DNA from: CAYRVX01 sp964642165
Lineage (GTDB): Bacteria; Planctomycetota; Phycisphaerae; SM23-33
Direction: 5' to 3'
DNA: 19,526 nucleotides
Assembly: GCA_964642165.1 (NCBI GenBank)
Contig: CAZXOC010000126.1
Coordinates: 1 to 19,526 of the forward strand
Translations under genes and position numbers: made by a program
Notes under the pieces: model-generated
The model's database searches: none
Told to the model about the DNA's origin: nothing
Seen by the model: the letters and a program-made list of their open reading frames with translations, nothing else
Shown here: positions 8,067-14,876 of the stretch, piece by piece
Numbering within the stretch: the first letter of the stretch is position 1
How the letters are laid out: each line of letters begins with the position of its first letter

Positions 8067-8100
8067 TGTCAAGGCCGGCCGGCGCCGCTTCGCCCGGCTC

Positions 8101-9479
8101 GGGAACCTCGCCGGGGGCCGGGGCGTCCAAAGGCCCGGCGGACCGACGATGCGGGAGCAGCGGCGCAGCCACGGGAAAGGAACCGACGACCATGTCCTTG
8201 CACAAGTGCATTCCGGCGGGCATCGCAGTCCTGGTGGGCATCGCCGCGACGGTGGCGGTCGGGCGAATCCGGCCGGGGGGCAACGTCATCCTCATGCCAC
8301 CCCCGGCGCCGTCGGCGGCCCAGCGGCGCGCCGCACAAATGAAGGCAGACGTCGGGGACTTCCGGCTGTGCCTGGATCAGCTCGTCGGCGAGCGCGCGGG
8401 GACTCGCTACGCGCTCATGCTGCACGTGCGGGCGCTCCCGGCCGGGGGCGCGGCGCCCGCGCGTGCGGAGGCCGGCGACGTCCGCCGGCAGATCGACCGG
8501 GGCGTCGCCGTGAAGCTCATCGACCACCTCGCCACGGAGGGCTTCCTCGCCGGCGCGAGGCCCGCGGACGAGCGCAAGAGCCCCGCGCCGAAGCGGCCGT
8601 GCTGTGTCGTGTACGCCGGCGACCTGTGGCAGGACCTCGGCTGGAATGCCGCGATGCTCCGTCGACTCGGGGCGCTGCGCGGCGTGCTGGCCGCGGCCGA
8701 GGGGCCGAGCCCGAAGGCGGCCGGTTGGAAGCAGCTTCGCGGCGGCGGGTGGCGCTGCAACGCCTGCCCCGAGCCGCCGGTCCGCGGCGGGACGGTCGCG
8801 CCGGGCACGTGCAAGGCGTGCGGCGCCAGGACGCCCGGCAGCCGGTACCGCCTCTGCCGGACGTGCAGCGCCAAGCTCGGGCGGTGCGCCCTGTGCGGCG
8901 CGACGCCCGCCGGCAAGGCGACGGCAGCGATGGACGAGTGGCTCGACCGGCTGGCCGCAGGCCACCGCGCCTGGCGCGCTCAGGCCGCGCCCCGCGTCGC
9001 CGGCTGGATCCGACAGCTCGGCGCCAAGGACTGGCAGGAGCGCGAGACCGCCACGCGGATCCTCATCAGCGCCGGCGAGGACCTCGCCCGCGCGCCCCTG
9101 GAGGCCAAGGCCCGCGAGCCCGGGATCGACCCCGAGGTCGCCACCCGCGTCGAGCGCATCCTGGCCAAGTTCAACGTGAAGGAGGGGCGGTCCGTCACCG
9201 ACCGCGCGACGGGCATGACGTTCTCGCTCAGCGATGACGGGAACACGATCACGGCCGCCAGGAACGGCAAGATCGTCTGGCGGACCCGGATGAGCGGCAA
9301 GGCCGCGAGCCTGCGGCTGGAGGGCGGCAAGCTGGTGGCCCAGCCGGGGCGGTTCGTCTTCGACACGAAGACGGGACGGCTGCTCGAGCGGGGAGGCCCA
9401 TCTACCACAGGCCGCACGACCTTCCTGAGCCTCTGAGGGCGGGCCCTACGTCCCGCCGGAGCCGCCGCCCGCCGCGCCG
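8101..9479. repeat. Tandem duplication, unit 2
   Basis: Second direct repeat, beginning GGGAACCTCGCCGGGGGCCG and ending inside the 3' end of the minus-strand hydrolase. The leader, ribosome-binding site and first codons match unit 1 almost exactly. Bases 8741-9375 are identical to 7330-7964. Confidence 0.9.
8192..9436 (+). CDS. Exported protein with two zinc ribbons and a HEAT-like segment, copy 2
   Basis: A 414-residue paralogue of the preceding gene with the same architecture: signal-like N-terminus, divergent helical domain, four CxxC pairs (Cys189/192, 207/210, 222/225, 232/235), HEAT-like segment and strand-rich C-terminus. From the first ribbon to residue 400 the protein equals copy 1. 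Before that point about a quarter of residues differ by eye, and three codons are missing in the Pro/Arg linker after the signal. The last 14 residues differ because of two compensating single-base indels: copy 1 ends GGPIYHTRATFTNL, copy 2 GGPSTTGRTTFLSL. It starts at ATG 8192 with the same AAAGGA site. It is convergent with the hydrolase, nine bases apart. Being next to the intact hydrolase, it probably occupies the original site. Confidence 0.8.
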   Translation: MSLHKCIPAGIAVLVGIAATVAVGRIRPGGNVILMPPPAPSAAQRRAAQMKADVGDFRLCLDQLVGERAGTRYALMLHVRALPAGGAAPARAEAGDVRRQIDRGVAVKLIDHLATEGFLAGARPADERKSPAPKRPCCVVYAGDLWQDLGWNAAMLRRLGALRGVLAAAEGPSPKAAGWKQLRGGGWRCNACPEPPVRGGTVAPGTCKACGARTPGSRYRLCRTCSAKLGRCALCGATPAGKATAAMDEWLDRLAAGHRAWRAQAAPRVAGWIRQLGAKDWQERETATRILISAGEDLARAPLEAKAREPGIDPEVATRVERILAKFNVKEGRSVTDRATGMTFSLSDDGNTITAARNGKIVWRTRMSGKAASLRLEGGKLVAQPGRFVFDTKTGRLLERGGPSTTGRTTFLSL

Positions 9480-10543
9480 GCGGCCTGGGGCTTCTTGCCC
9501 TTCAGCGTCTGGTGAAAGAACGCCACGGCGTCGGCCAGGGCCTTGACGGCCTCGGGCGACGTGCCGTTCCAGAAGGCGTGGCTGTTGCTCTCGAGCGTCA
9601 CCAGGCGGGAAGGCACCTTCGCGGCCTTGAGCTTCTCCAGCAGGATCGTCGACTGCTTGTACGGAACCACCCGGTCGCCCCGCGCGTGCATCAGGAGGAA
9701 CCGGGCGCTGTCGGCATCGACGTAGGCGGCCGGGGAGATCAGCCGGGCGGCCTTCTTGTCCAGCGCGGCCCGGCCGAACGCCGTCAGGTCCGCAGGCGTC
9801 GCCAGCGACACCACCGCGTGCACGCGGCTGGAGACGCCCTCGTGGCCGCCCTTGCCCTCGAGCGACTTGGCCTTGAAGCTCGTGCCCAGCATGGCCGCCA
9901 GGTGCGCCCCCGCCGAGCCGCCGAACGCCCCGATCCGTCCGTCGTCGATCCGGTGCTCCTTCGCGTGGGCGCGGATCCAGCGCACCGACGCCTTGACGTC
10001 CTCGACGCACTGGCGGACCTGGACCTCGGGCCTGAGCCGGTACCCGATGCACGCGGCCGCGAAGCCTTTCTCCGCGAACCGCGAGGCGAACCGCGCGAAC
10101 CGTTCCTTGTTGCCGCTGCGCCAGCCCCCGCCGTGGATGGTCATGATGCACGGCAGCTTGCCGGCGGGCGGGTCCTTCGGCAGGTACAGGTCGAGCTGGA
10201 CCTCGCGCGTGCCGTACCGGGCGTAGACGATGTCCCGCACGACCTTCACCGTCTCGGGCACCTGGAACGGCGCCCCGCGGCCGGCGGACGGCCGGGTCCG
10301 TCGGGCGTTCGGTCCCCGGGCCTTGCGGATCAGCTCGCCCACCCTCTTGCGGAAGGCCTCGCGGTCGGACTCCCGCAGCTTCATCAGCTCGGCGTGGGCC
10401 TTGGGGTCCTCGGCCTTGTACTTCTCGAGGACCTCCCGCACGAATCCCGGCATGCCCCGCCCGCCTCGATTGCCCGGCGCGGCCTGGGCGAGGGCGCACG
10501 CCGTTGCGGCCAGCACCACCAGGATCCGAATGCACGTTCTCAT
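9446..10543 (-). CDS. Secreted alpha/beta-hydrolase (esterase-like)
   Basis: A 365-residue serine hydrolase related to BD-FAE and hormone-sensitive-lipase type carbohydrate esterases. MRTCIRILVVLAATACALAQA is a Sec signal peptide. A charged helical segment (about residues 30-78) precedes the catalytic domain. Seen in the domain: oxyanion-hole HGGG at 137-140, nucleophile elbow GGSAG with Ser210, Asp290 in MHARGDRVVP, and His322 in NSHAFWNG, a full Ser-Asp-His triad. ATG 10543 is chosen because GGAG stands about 6 bases upstream and the signal peptide follows directly. A Met at 10555 is possible but has a worse site. The C-terminal tail is Gly/Ala-rich and overlaps the duplicated block. Likely role is removal of acetyl or similar acyl groups from polysaccharides, inferred from family and from neighbouring glycan enzymes; a peptidase or lipase-like role is not excluded. 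Confidence 0.9.
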   Translation of the reverse strand: MRTCIRILVVLAATACALAQAAPGNRGGRGMPGFVREVLEKYKAEDPKAHAELMKLRESDREAFRKRVGELIRKARGPNARRTRPSAGRGAPFQVPETVKVVRDIVYARYGTREVQLDLYLPKDPPAGKLPCIMTIHGGGWRSGNKERFARFASRFAEKGFAAACIGYRLRPEVQVRQCVEDVKASVRWIRAHAKEHRIDDGRIGAFGGSAGAHLAAMLGTSFKAKSLEGKGGHEGVSSRVHAVVSLATPADLTAFGRAALDKKAARLISPAAYVDADSARFLLMHARGDRVVPYKQSTILLEKLKAAKVPSRLVTLESNSHAFWNGTSPEAVKALADAVAFFHQTLKGKKPQAAGAAGGGSGGT

Positions 10544-10749
10544 GTCCGTCTCCATTCGTTGCCGCCGTCCGGCCTGCCCGCAGCGGGGCGGCGAAGCGGC
10601 GGTGGGGGGATCATACCGGCCCCGCGCCCGCGACGGTAGCCTCGAGCGCGGCCGCGAGGTATCGAGCGGTCCGGGGAGCGGGTACGATGCGCCGCGGGCC
10701 GGCGAACGGGTCGCGGCCAGGGCAGCGGCAGAGCAGAGAGGACGGGCCA

Positions 10750-11670
10750 ATGGACAAGCGCAGGGCAGCGAGATGGTCGCGGCGGGGATTCCTCGGGCGA
10801 GCGGCGCGGCTCGGGGCGGCGGGGCTGGCGGCGTCGGGGGTGGCCTCGGCGGGCGAACCCGACGCGCCGGCGCCGAAAGAAACCAGCGCCGCGCCGCCGG
10901 GCCGGGAGGCCGACGAGCTGCGGGCCGGCAAGGGCTTCCTCCCGACGCCCGTCTACGGCGCGGAGGAGGACCGCAAGGTCCTGGTGCTGTTCGAGGGCCT
11001 CCGCGTCGCCGACGTCAGCGACGGCATGGACCGGGCGGGCTTGCAGAACATCGGGCTGGTCTCGGCCGACATCCGCCCGCTGTGGCGCGACACGAAGCAC
11101 TTCGCGCACCGCTTCGCGGGCATCGCCGTCACGGCGCGGTACGTGCCCACGAACCACCCGCCGGCCGGGCGGCGAGAGGCCAAGGAGTTCAGCCAGTGGG
11201 TCGGGCAGTGGTACCGCGAGCTGTCGCCCGAGCCGTTCGTCCCGCTGATCCGCCCGGGGACCGCGCTGGTCATCGAGGACGCCGCGTCGGCCGACGTGGG
11301 CAGCATCGGCTCCAACAACATCATGGGCTGGAAGGTCCGCGGGTGCGTCGGCGTGGTGACCGGCGCGACGGCGCGAGACACCGACGAGATCGCCGCGCAG
11401 AAGATCCCGCTGTACTTCCGCCGGCCCGGGCGCGGCATCCGCCCGGGACGCAACCAGATCGAGTCGGTCAACCGCCCGGTCGTGCTCGGCGGCGTGCTGG
11501 TGCTGCCGGGCGACGTGGTGGTGGCCGACGGAGACGGCGTGATCGTCGTGCCTCGCCGCGCGGCTGCGGAGGTGGCCCAGCACGCCCGCGCCGTTCTCGA
11601 AGGCGACAAAGCCGGGCGCCGGCGCCTCTACAAGAGGCTCGGCCTGCCGCCGGACGATTCGGTGAAGTAG
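10750..11670 (+). CDS. Tat-exported RraA-like / HMG-aldolase-fold protein
   Basis: A 306-residue protein with the RraA (4-hydroxy-4-methyl-2-oxoglutarate aldolase / oxaloacetate decarboxylase) fold. Seen: ADVSDGMD at 87-94, GSIGSNNIMGWKVRGCVGVV at 184-203 (the phosphate/carboxylate loop region), Arg209-Asp210 where the family binds substrate and metal, and the closing signature PGDVVVADGDGVIVVP at 253-268. The N-terminus SRRGFLGRAARLGAAGLAASG is a twin-arginine signal, so the protein seems to be exported although this fold usually works in the cytoplasm. ATG 10750 follows AGAGAGGACGGGCC, a plausible ribosome site. It diverges from the hydrolase with a 206-bp gap. The family assignment is solid, but the reaction is not: RraA homologues include aldolases, decarboxylases and an RNase E inhibitor. 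Confidence 0.87.
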   Translation: MDKRRAARWSRRGFLGRAARLGAAGLAASGVASAGEPDAPAPKETSAAPPGREADELRAGKGFLPTPVYGAEEDRKVLVLFEGLRVADVSDGMDRAGLQNIGLVSADIRPLWRDTKHFAHRFAGIAVTARYVPTNHPPAGRREAKEFSQWVGQWYRELSPEPFVPLIRPGTALVIEDAASADVGSIGSNNIMGWKVRGCVGVVTGATARDTDEIAAQKIPLYFRRPGRGIRPGRNQIESVNRPVVLGGVLVLPGDVVVADGDGVIVVPRRAAAEVAQHARAVLEGDKAGRRRLYKRLGLPPDDSVK

Positions 11671-11778
11671 CCCGCGTGGGCGGGGCGCCAAGCTGACCTT
11701 GGCCGCCCAACTGGCCGATGATAGGGATGGCGTCGGAGCCTCCCACCGTCCGCGACGGGCCCTGGACGTGCCGGCGGC

Positions 11779-11878
11779 NNNNNNNNNNNNNNNNNNNNNN
11801 NNNNNNNNNNNNNNNNNNNNNNNNNNNNNNNNNNNNNNNNNNNNNNNNNNNNNNNNNNNNNNNNNNNNNNNNNNNNNN
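11779..11878. other. Assembly gap (100 N)
   Basis: Exactly 100 undetermined bases, the usual placeholder for a scaffold join of unknown true length. The preceding 108 bases (11671-11778) show no gene. Any promoter or ribosome-binding site for the next gene is probably hidden here. Confidence 0.98.
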
Positions 11879-11882
11879 TTGC

Positions 11883-13628
11883 ATGATCGTCGTCCACGTG
11901 ACCCACGAGGTGGTGGAGCGGGTCGGGGGAATCAGCACCGTCATCGCCGGCTTGACCACGGCGGACGCCTACGACGAGGCGGTCGAGCGGACGATCCTGC
12001 TCGGGCCGCTGCTGAGCACCGACGCGCCGGTCAACCGCCGCCTCGGCGAGGGCGGGCACGTCCTGTACAGCTCGCTGGACGCCGTCAGCCCGCGGGAGTG
12101 GCGGCAGAAGTTCCTGGCCATCGAGAAGACGTACGACGTGGGGATCATTTACGGCCGCCGGCCCCTCGAGGACGCCTGCACCGGCAAGACGGTCGAGGTC
12201 GAGGTGATCCTGGTGGACGTCTTCCACGCCAACCGGGACCGGCTGAACCTCTTCAAGGCCGAGCTGTACAAGAAGTTCATGGTCCCCAGCCAGCCGTTCG
12301 AGAGCGTCTGGGAGTACGAGGAGTACGTGCGTCTCGCCGAGCCGGGGTACGAGGCGCTGAAGGCCATCGGCTGCGACGGGGGGCGCCCGATGGTGATCCT
12401 GGCCCACGAGTACATGGGGATGCCCACGGCGCTGAAGGCCGTCCTCGACGGCCATCGGCACACCCGAACCGTCTTCTACGCCCACGAGGTGGCCACCGTC
12501 CGCCCGATCGTCGAGAAGATGCCCGGGCACGACACGATGTTCTACAACGTCCTGGAGCACGCCTCCGTGGACGGGCAGAGCTGCGAGAAGCTCTTCCCGT
12601 CGGTGCTGAGCAACTTCAAGCACCCGCTGGTCAAGGCCGCTCGCTACTGCGACCACATCTTCGCCGTCGGCGACCACGTCGTCGACGAGCTGCGGTTCCT
12701 GGATCGCCACTTCCGCACGATGGACATCGACCTGGTGTACAACGGCATTCCGGCCGACCGGATCTCCACGGAGGAGAAGCTCGCCAGCAAGGAGCGGCTG
12801 CAGCAGTACGCGCAGAACCTCTTCGGCGTTCGCCCGACGTGGGTCTTCTCGCACGTGGCCAGGCCGGTGCTGAGCAAGGGCATCTGGCGGGACCTCCGCG
12901 TGCTGCACGAGCTGGAGCCCCTGCTGGCCGAGCGCGGCGAGACGGCGGCGTTCTTCATGCTGGGCACGCTGGCGGGGCAGCGCCGCTCGCAGGACATCCG
13001 CCAGATGGAGCGGGCCTACGGCTGGCCCGTCGTCCACGAGGAAGGCTACCCGGACCTCTGCGGCGGGGAGGAGCACGTCGGGGACATGATGGAGGCCTTC
13101 GTCCGCGATCACGAGACCGTCCGGGCGGTCCTCGTCAACCAGTGGGACTGGAACCGCGAGGTCTGCGGCGAGCGGATGCCCGAGGAGATGACCTTCCGCG
13201 ACCTGCGCGCCGGCACGGACGTGGAGTTCGGCCTGAGCGTCTACGAGCCGTTCGGCATCAGCCAGTTCGAGCCGCTGAGCTTCGGCGCCCTCTGCGCGGT
13301 CTCGAACGCCTGCGGGTGCACGGGCTTCGCCCGGCGGGCCTGCGCGGAGCGGTCCTACGACGGGATCCTCGAGGCCGACTTCCTCGGCGTGCCGAAGGGC
13401 ATGGACGTCGAGGCGCTCATGTCCCTGTCGATCCCGCAGCGCGACCGGATCGAGGCGGCCGAGACACGCCGGCTCGCCCAACTCGTCTTCGAACGCCTGC
13501 CGCGAGACGAGGCCACCCTGCGCCGGCGAATGGCCGAGGGCCTCGACGTGGCCTCGCGGATGAGCTGGCAGCACGTCGTGCAGGAGTACTTCCTGCCGAG
13601 CCTCCGGCGCGTCGCGTCGCAGCCCTGA
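11883..13628 (+). CDS. Glycogen/starch synthase-like glycosyltransferase
   Basis: A 581-residue GT-B glycosyltransferase resembling glycogen synthases, which transfer glucose from a nucleotide sugar to alpha-glucan. Seen: N-terminus MIVVHVTHEVVERVGGI, matching the beta1 strand and Gly-Gly substrate loop where such enzymes begin; His201 in YAHEVATVRP; and the E-x7-E donor-site motif EPFGISQFE at 455-463 followed by PLSFGALCAVSNACGCTGF. ATG 11883 lies four bases inside the scaffold gap edge. It gives a natural N-terminus, but a start within the gap cannot be excluded and the frame is open to the gap. The length is near that of other bacterial synthases. It is not linked here to branching or phosphorylase genes. 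Donor sugar and product are inferred, and a glucan-unrelated GT is possible. Confidence 0.78.
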   Translation: MIVVHVTHEVVERVGGISTVIAGLTTADAYDEAVERTILLGPLLSTDAPVNRRLGEGGHVLYSSLDAVSPREWRQKFLAIEKTYDVGIIYGRRPLEDACTGKTVEVEVILVDVFHANRDRLNLFKAELYKKFMVPSQPFESVWEYEEYVRLAEPGYEALKAIGCDGGRPMVILAHEYMGMPTALKAVLDGHRHTRTVFYAHEVATVRPIVEKMPGHDTMFYNVLEHASVDGQSCEKLFPSVLSNFKHPLVKAARYCDHIFAVGDHVVDELRFLDRHFRTMDIDLVYNGIPADRISTEEKLASKERLQQYAQNLFGVRPTWVFSHVARPVLSKGIWRDLRVLHELEPLLAERGETAAFFMLGTLAGQRRSQDIRQMERAYGWPVVHEEGYPDLCGGEEHVGDMMEAFVRDHETVRAVLVNQWDWNREVCGERMPEEMTFRDLRAGTDVEFGLSVYEPFGISQFEPLSFGALCAVSNACGCTGFARRACAERSYDGILEADFLGVPKGMDVEALMSLSIPQRDRIEAAETRRLAQLVFERLPRDEATLRRRMAEGLDVASRMSWQHVVQEYFLPSLRRVASQP

Positions 13629-13653
13629 CGGCGCGACCGCGCGACGCCGCGCC

Positions 13654-13682
13654 TTGATTTGCCGCGGCCGCTGGCCTACAGT
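13654..13682 (+). promoter_or_regulatory. Promoter of the Rrf2 regulator gene
   Basis: TTGATT (13654-13659), a 17-bp spacer and TACAGT (13677-13682) give 4 of 6 matches at both boxes with ideal spacing. The start would be near 13689, leaving a leader of about 47 nt. It separates the regulator from the upstream glycosyltransferase, which ends 26 bases earlier. Confidence 0.6.
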
Positions 13683-13735
13683 CCGCACGCGGACGTTTCC
13701 TGGAGGCCCGTTGCATCTTACCTCACGGTGGTCCG

Positions 13736-14149
13736 ATGAGACTCTCGCCTGCCGCGGAACTGGCCGTACGAGGGGTGGTTGCCCTGGTGGAGCGGTACGG
13801 CCGGGGCCCCACGACGCTGAAGACGATCTGCGCGGCGAGAGACCTGCCGAAGCAGTACCTCGTCAAGCTCTTCTCGCTGCTGGCCCGGGCGGACATCGTC
13901 ACGGCGATCCGGGGCAAGCGGGGCGGCTACGAGCTGGCGCGAGACCCGAAGGGCATCACGCTGCTGGAGGTGATCGAGGCGGTCGAGGGGCCCATCGTCC
14001 TGAACTTCTGCCAGCACACGCCGCCGAAGTGCGACCAGGAGGACTGCCCGATGCGCGAGATGTGGACGCGGCTCCAGCAGACGGTTCGACGAGAGCTGGG
14101 GGCGATGACGATGGACAGGTGCGTGCCGCGCGGCGAGCCCACGCGTTGA
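13736..14149 (+). CDS. Rrf2-family transcriptional regulator with iron-sulfur-type cysteines
   Basis: A 137-residue Rrf2 regulator. A winged helix-turn-helix spans about residues 8-66, with the recognition segment LPKQYLVKLFSLLARADIV and the wing RGKRGGYELARDP. The dimer helix TLLEVIEAVEGP follows. Cys92, Cys99 and Cys104 stand almost where IscR (Cys92/98/104) and NsrR carry their cluster ligands, though spacing is x6/x4 rather than x5/x5. An Fe-S cluster sensing iron-sulfur status, oxygen or NO is therefore likely. A fourth cysteine (Cys129) sits near the C-terminus. There are no isc/suf or NO-detoxification genes in the window, so targets are unknown. ATG 13736 has only a weak GGTGG upstream; GGAGG at 13702-13706 is too far, hence a slightly uncertain start. 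Confidence 0.88.
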   Translation: MRLSPAAELAVRGVVALVERYGRGPTTLKTICAARDLPKQYLVKLFSLLARADIVTAIRGKRGGYELARDPKGITLLEVIEAVEGPIVLNFCQHTPPKCDQEDCPMREMWTRLQQTVRRELGAMTMDRCVPRGEPTR

Positions 14150-14386
14150 CGCAGCGCGCGGGGCTCGCCTCGCCGACGTCAAGGGTCGCTTCGGGAGCAA
14201 GGCGGGGGCTTGCGGCTGGGTCGTGAATCTGGAGAGGAAAGCTCGGTCTTGCGATCCGCGCGTGGCCCTGTGGCAACGGCCCCGAGGCATTGGCCGGCTA
14301 AGGCCTGTCGCCGAAATGATATCGGTAGGCCGGCAGCCGGACGGAATCTCACATGGCGCCCATCGCCATAGCCGCGCCAAGCCCGA

Positions 14387-14404
14387 GTAAGGTAATCACC
14401 TTAC
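14387..14404. promoter_or_regulatory. Perfect inverted repeat GTAAGGT-AATC-ACCTTAC
   Basis: Seven-base arms around a 4-base centre, in the AT-rich stretch upstream of the small-RNA candidate. This is the size and symmetry expected of a dimeric regulator's operator. It does not match known IscR or NsrR consensus sites that I can recall. Confidence 0.4.
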
Positions 14405-14514
14405 ATGACTATGAGCCTTTGTTACGGCAATCCTCATCCATCGTGAAGATCGCTTTCAGCCCCAGAAGTCGAGAAAAGTCGGAAAAACTTCAAACTGCCG
14501 AAGGGGGAATAGCG

Positions 14515-14520
14515 TATACT
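14515..14520 (+). promoter_or_regulatory. -10 box (TATACT) for the small-RNA candidate
   Basis: TATACT matches the consensus at 5 of 6 bases and sits in an AT-rich patch. The -35 position at 17 bp (AAACTG) is weak; TTCAAA lies 20 bp upstream. Initiation would fall near 14527. Confidence 0.5.
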
Positions 14521-14526
14521 ACCAAT

Positions 14527-14612
14527 AGAGCGAGCGAGAGGGGCCTCCCACCTACTGGGTCCCTCCGGCCGACAGGGTTTTCGTCCTCCTTTCCCCTGTC
14601 GGCCGTGTTTTT
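14527..14612 (+). ncRNA. Candidate small RNA with two abutting hairpins and C/U-rich loops
   Basis: Stem 1 pairs 14538-14546 with 14557-14565 (GAGGGGCCU with GGGUCCCUC, 9 pairs including two G-U) around the 10-nt loop CCCACCUACU. Stem 2 begins at the very next base: 14566-14577 with 14594-14605, a perfect 12-bp stem, loop UUUUCGUCCUCCUUUC, then UGUUUUU. A -10 box lies seven bases before the presumed start. The loop sequence CCUCCUUU equals the anti-Shine-Dalgarno end of 16S rRNA, so the RNA could pair with ribosome-binding sites of target messages or titrate a C/U-binding partner. No family name is recognised. The promoter, compact folds and intrinsic terminator together support a transcript of about 86 nt. 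A premature-terminating leader is excluded in so far as no plus-strand gene follows. Confidence 0.5.
14566..14612 (+). terminator. Intrinsic terminator of the small-RNA candidate
   Basis: CGGCCGACAGGG pairs perfectly with CCCTGTCGGCCG across a 16-base loop, followed by TGTTTTT. This is a classical Rho-independent structure on the plus strand. Confidence 0.8.
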
Positions 14613-14818
14613 GCGCGGAGCCCCACGAGGCCCCCGCCGTCAGCCGACGACGGGGAGATGTCCGAGCGATCGCGCCCGTCTTCGGGGCGCCTGCCCGCTG
14701 CGACCAAGGCCAGCCGCAGCCGGCGGCACGCGAGCGGGTCCGCCGTCGGGCTTGAGAATCCGCACTGGCGGATAGGCTTTGGTCGTGCCCGGCCCCCGGC
14801 GCGGCCGGAGCGCCAACG

Positions 14819-14846
14819 AAAAGCCCCGCCGCTGTGGCGGGGCTTG
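14819..14846 (-). terminator. Intrinsic terminator of the DUF4159 gene
   Basis: AAGCCCCGCC (14822-14831) and GGCGGGGCTT (14837-14846) form a perfect 10-bp stem with a 5-base loop. On the minus strand it is followed by a short T run, 31 bases after the stop codon at 14877. Confidence 0.75.
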
Positions 14847-14876
14847 TTGAGGTCGGGGTGGTTCTACGGCCGTGGA

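Larger units (their letters stand above)
14150..14876. other. 727-bp region without protein genes
   Basis: This lies between the convergent Rrf2 and DUF4159 genes. 14150-14350 is GC-rich with only weak hairpins (GCAAG/CTTGC at 14197-14213). 14377-14530 is distinctly AT-richer than its surroundings and holds an inverted repeat and a -10 box. 14527-14612 is a small-RNA candidate. 14613-14818 shows nothing but a short hairpin ATCCGC-ACTG-GCGGAT at 14758-14773. A terminator for the minus-strand gene lies at 14819-14846. The open frame at 14353-14775 has no ribosome site and runs through the terminator, so I do not call it. Confidence 0.7.

Noticed and set aside
8067..8073. Second CTTGACA (-35-like) on the minus strand
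   Set aside because: No -10 box follows at 16-19 bp, and there is no minus-strand gene start downstream of it.
14231..14330. GAGAGGAAAGCTCGG, reminiscent of the RNase P RNA segment GAGGAAAGTCCGGG
   Set aside because: The match is short, and no surrounding P RNA helices or the conserved 3' portion could be found.
14353..14775. 140-codon plus-strand open frame between the Rrf2 and DUF4159 genes
   Set aside because: There is no ribosome site, it runs straight through a strong intrinsic terminator, and its second half is compositional Arg/Pro/Gly sequence.
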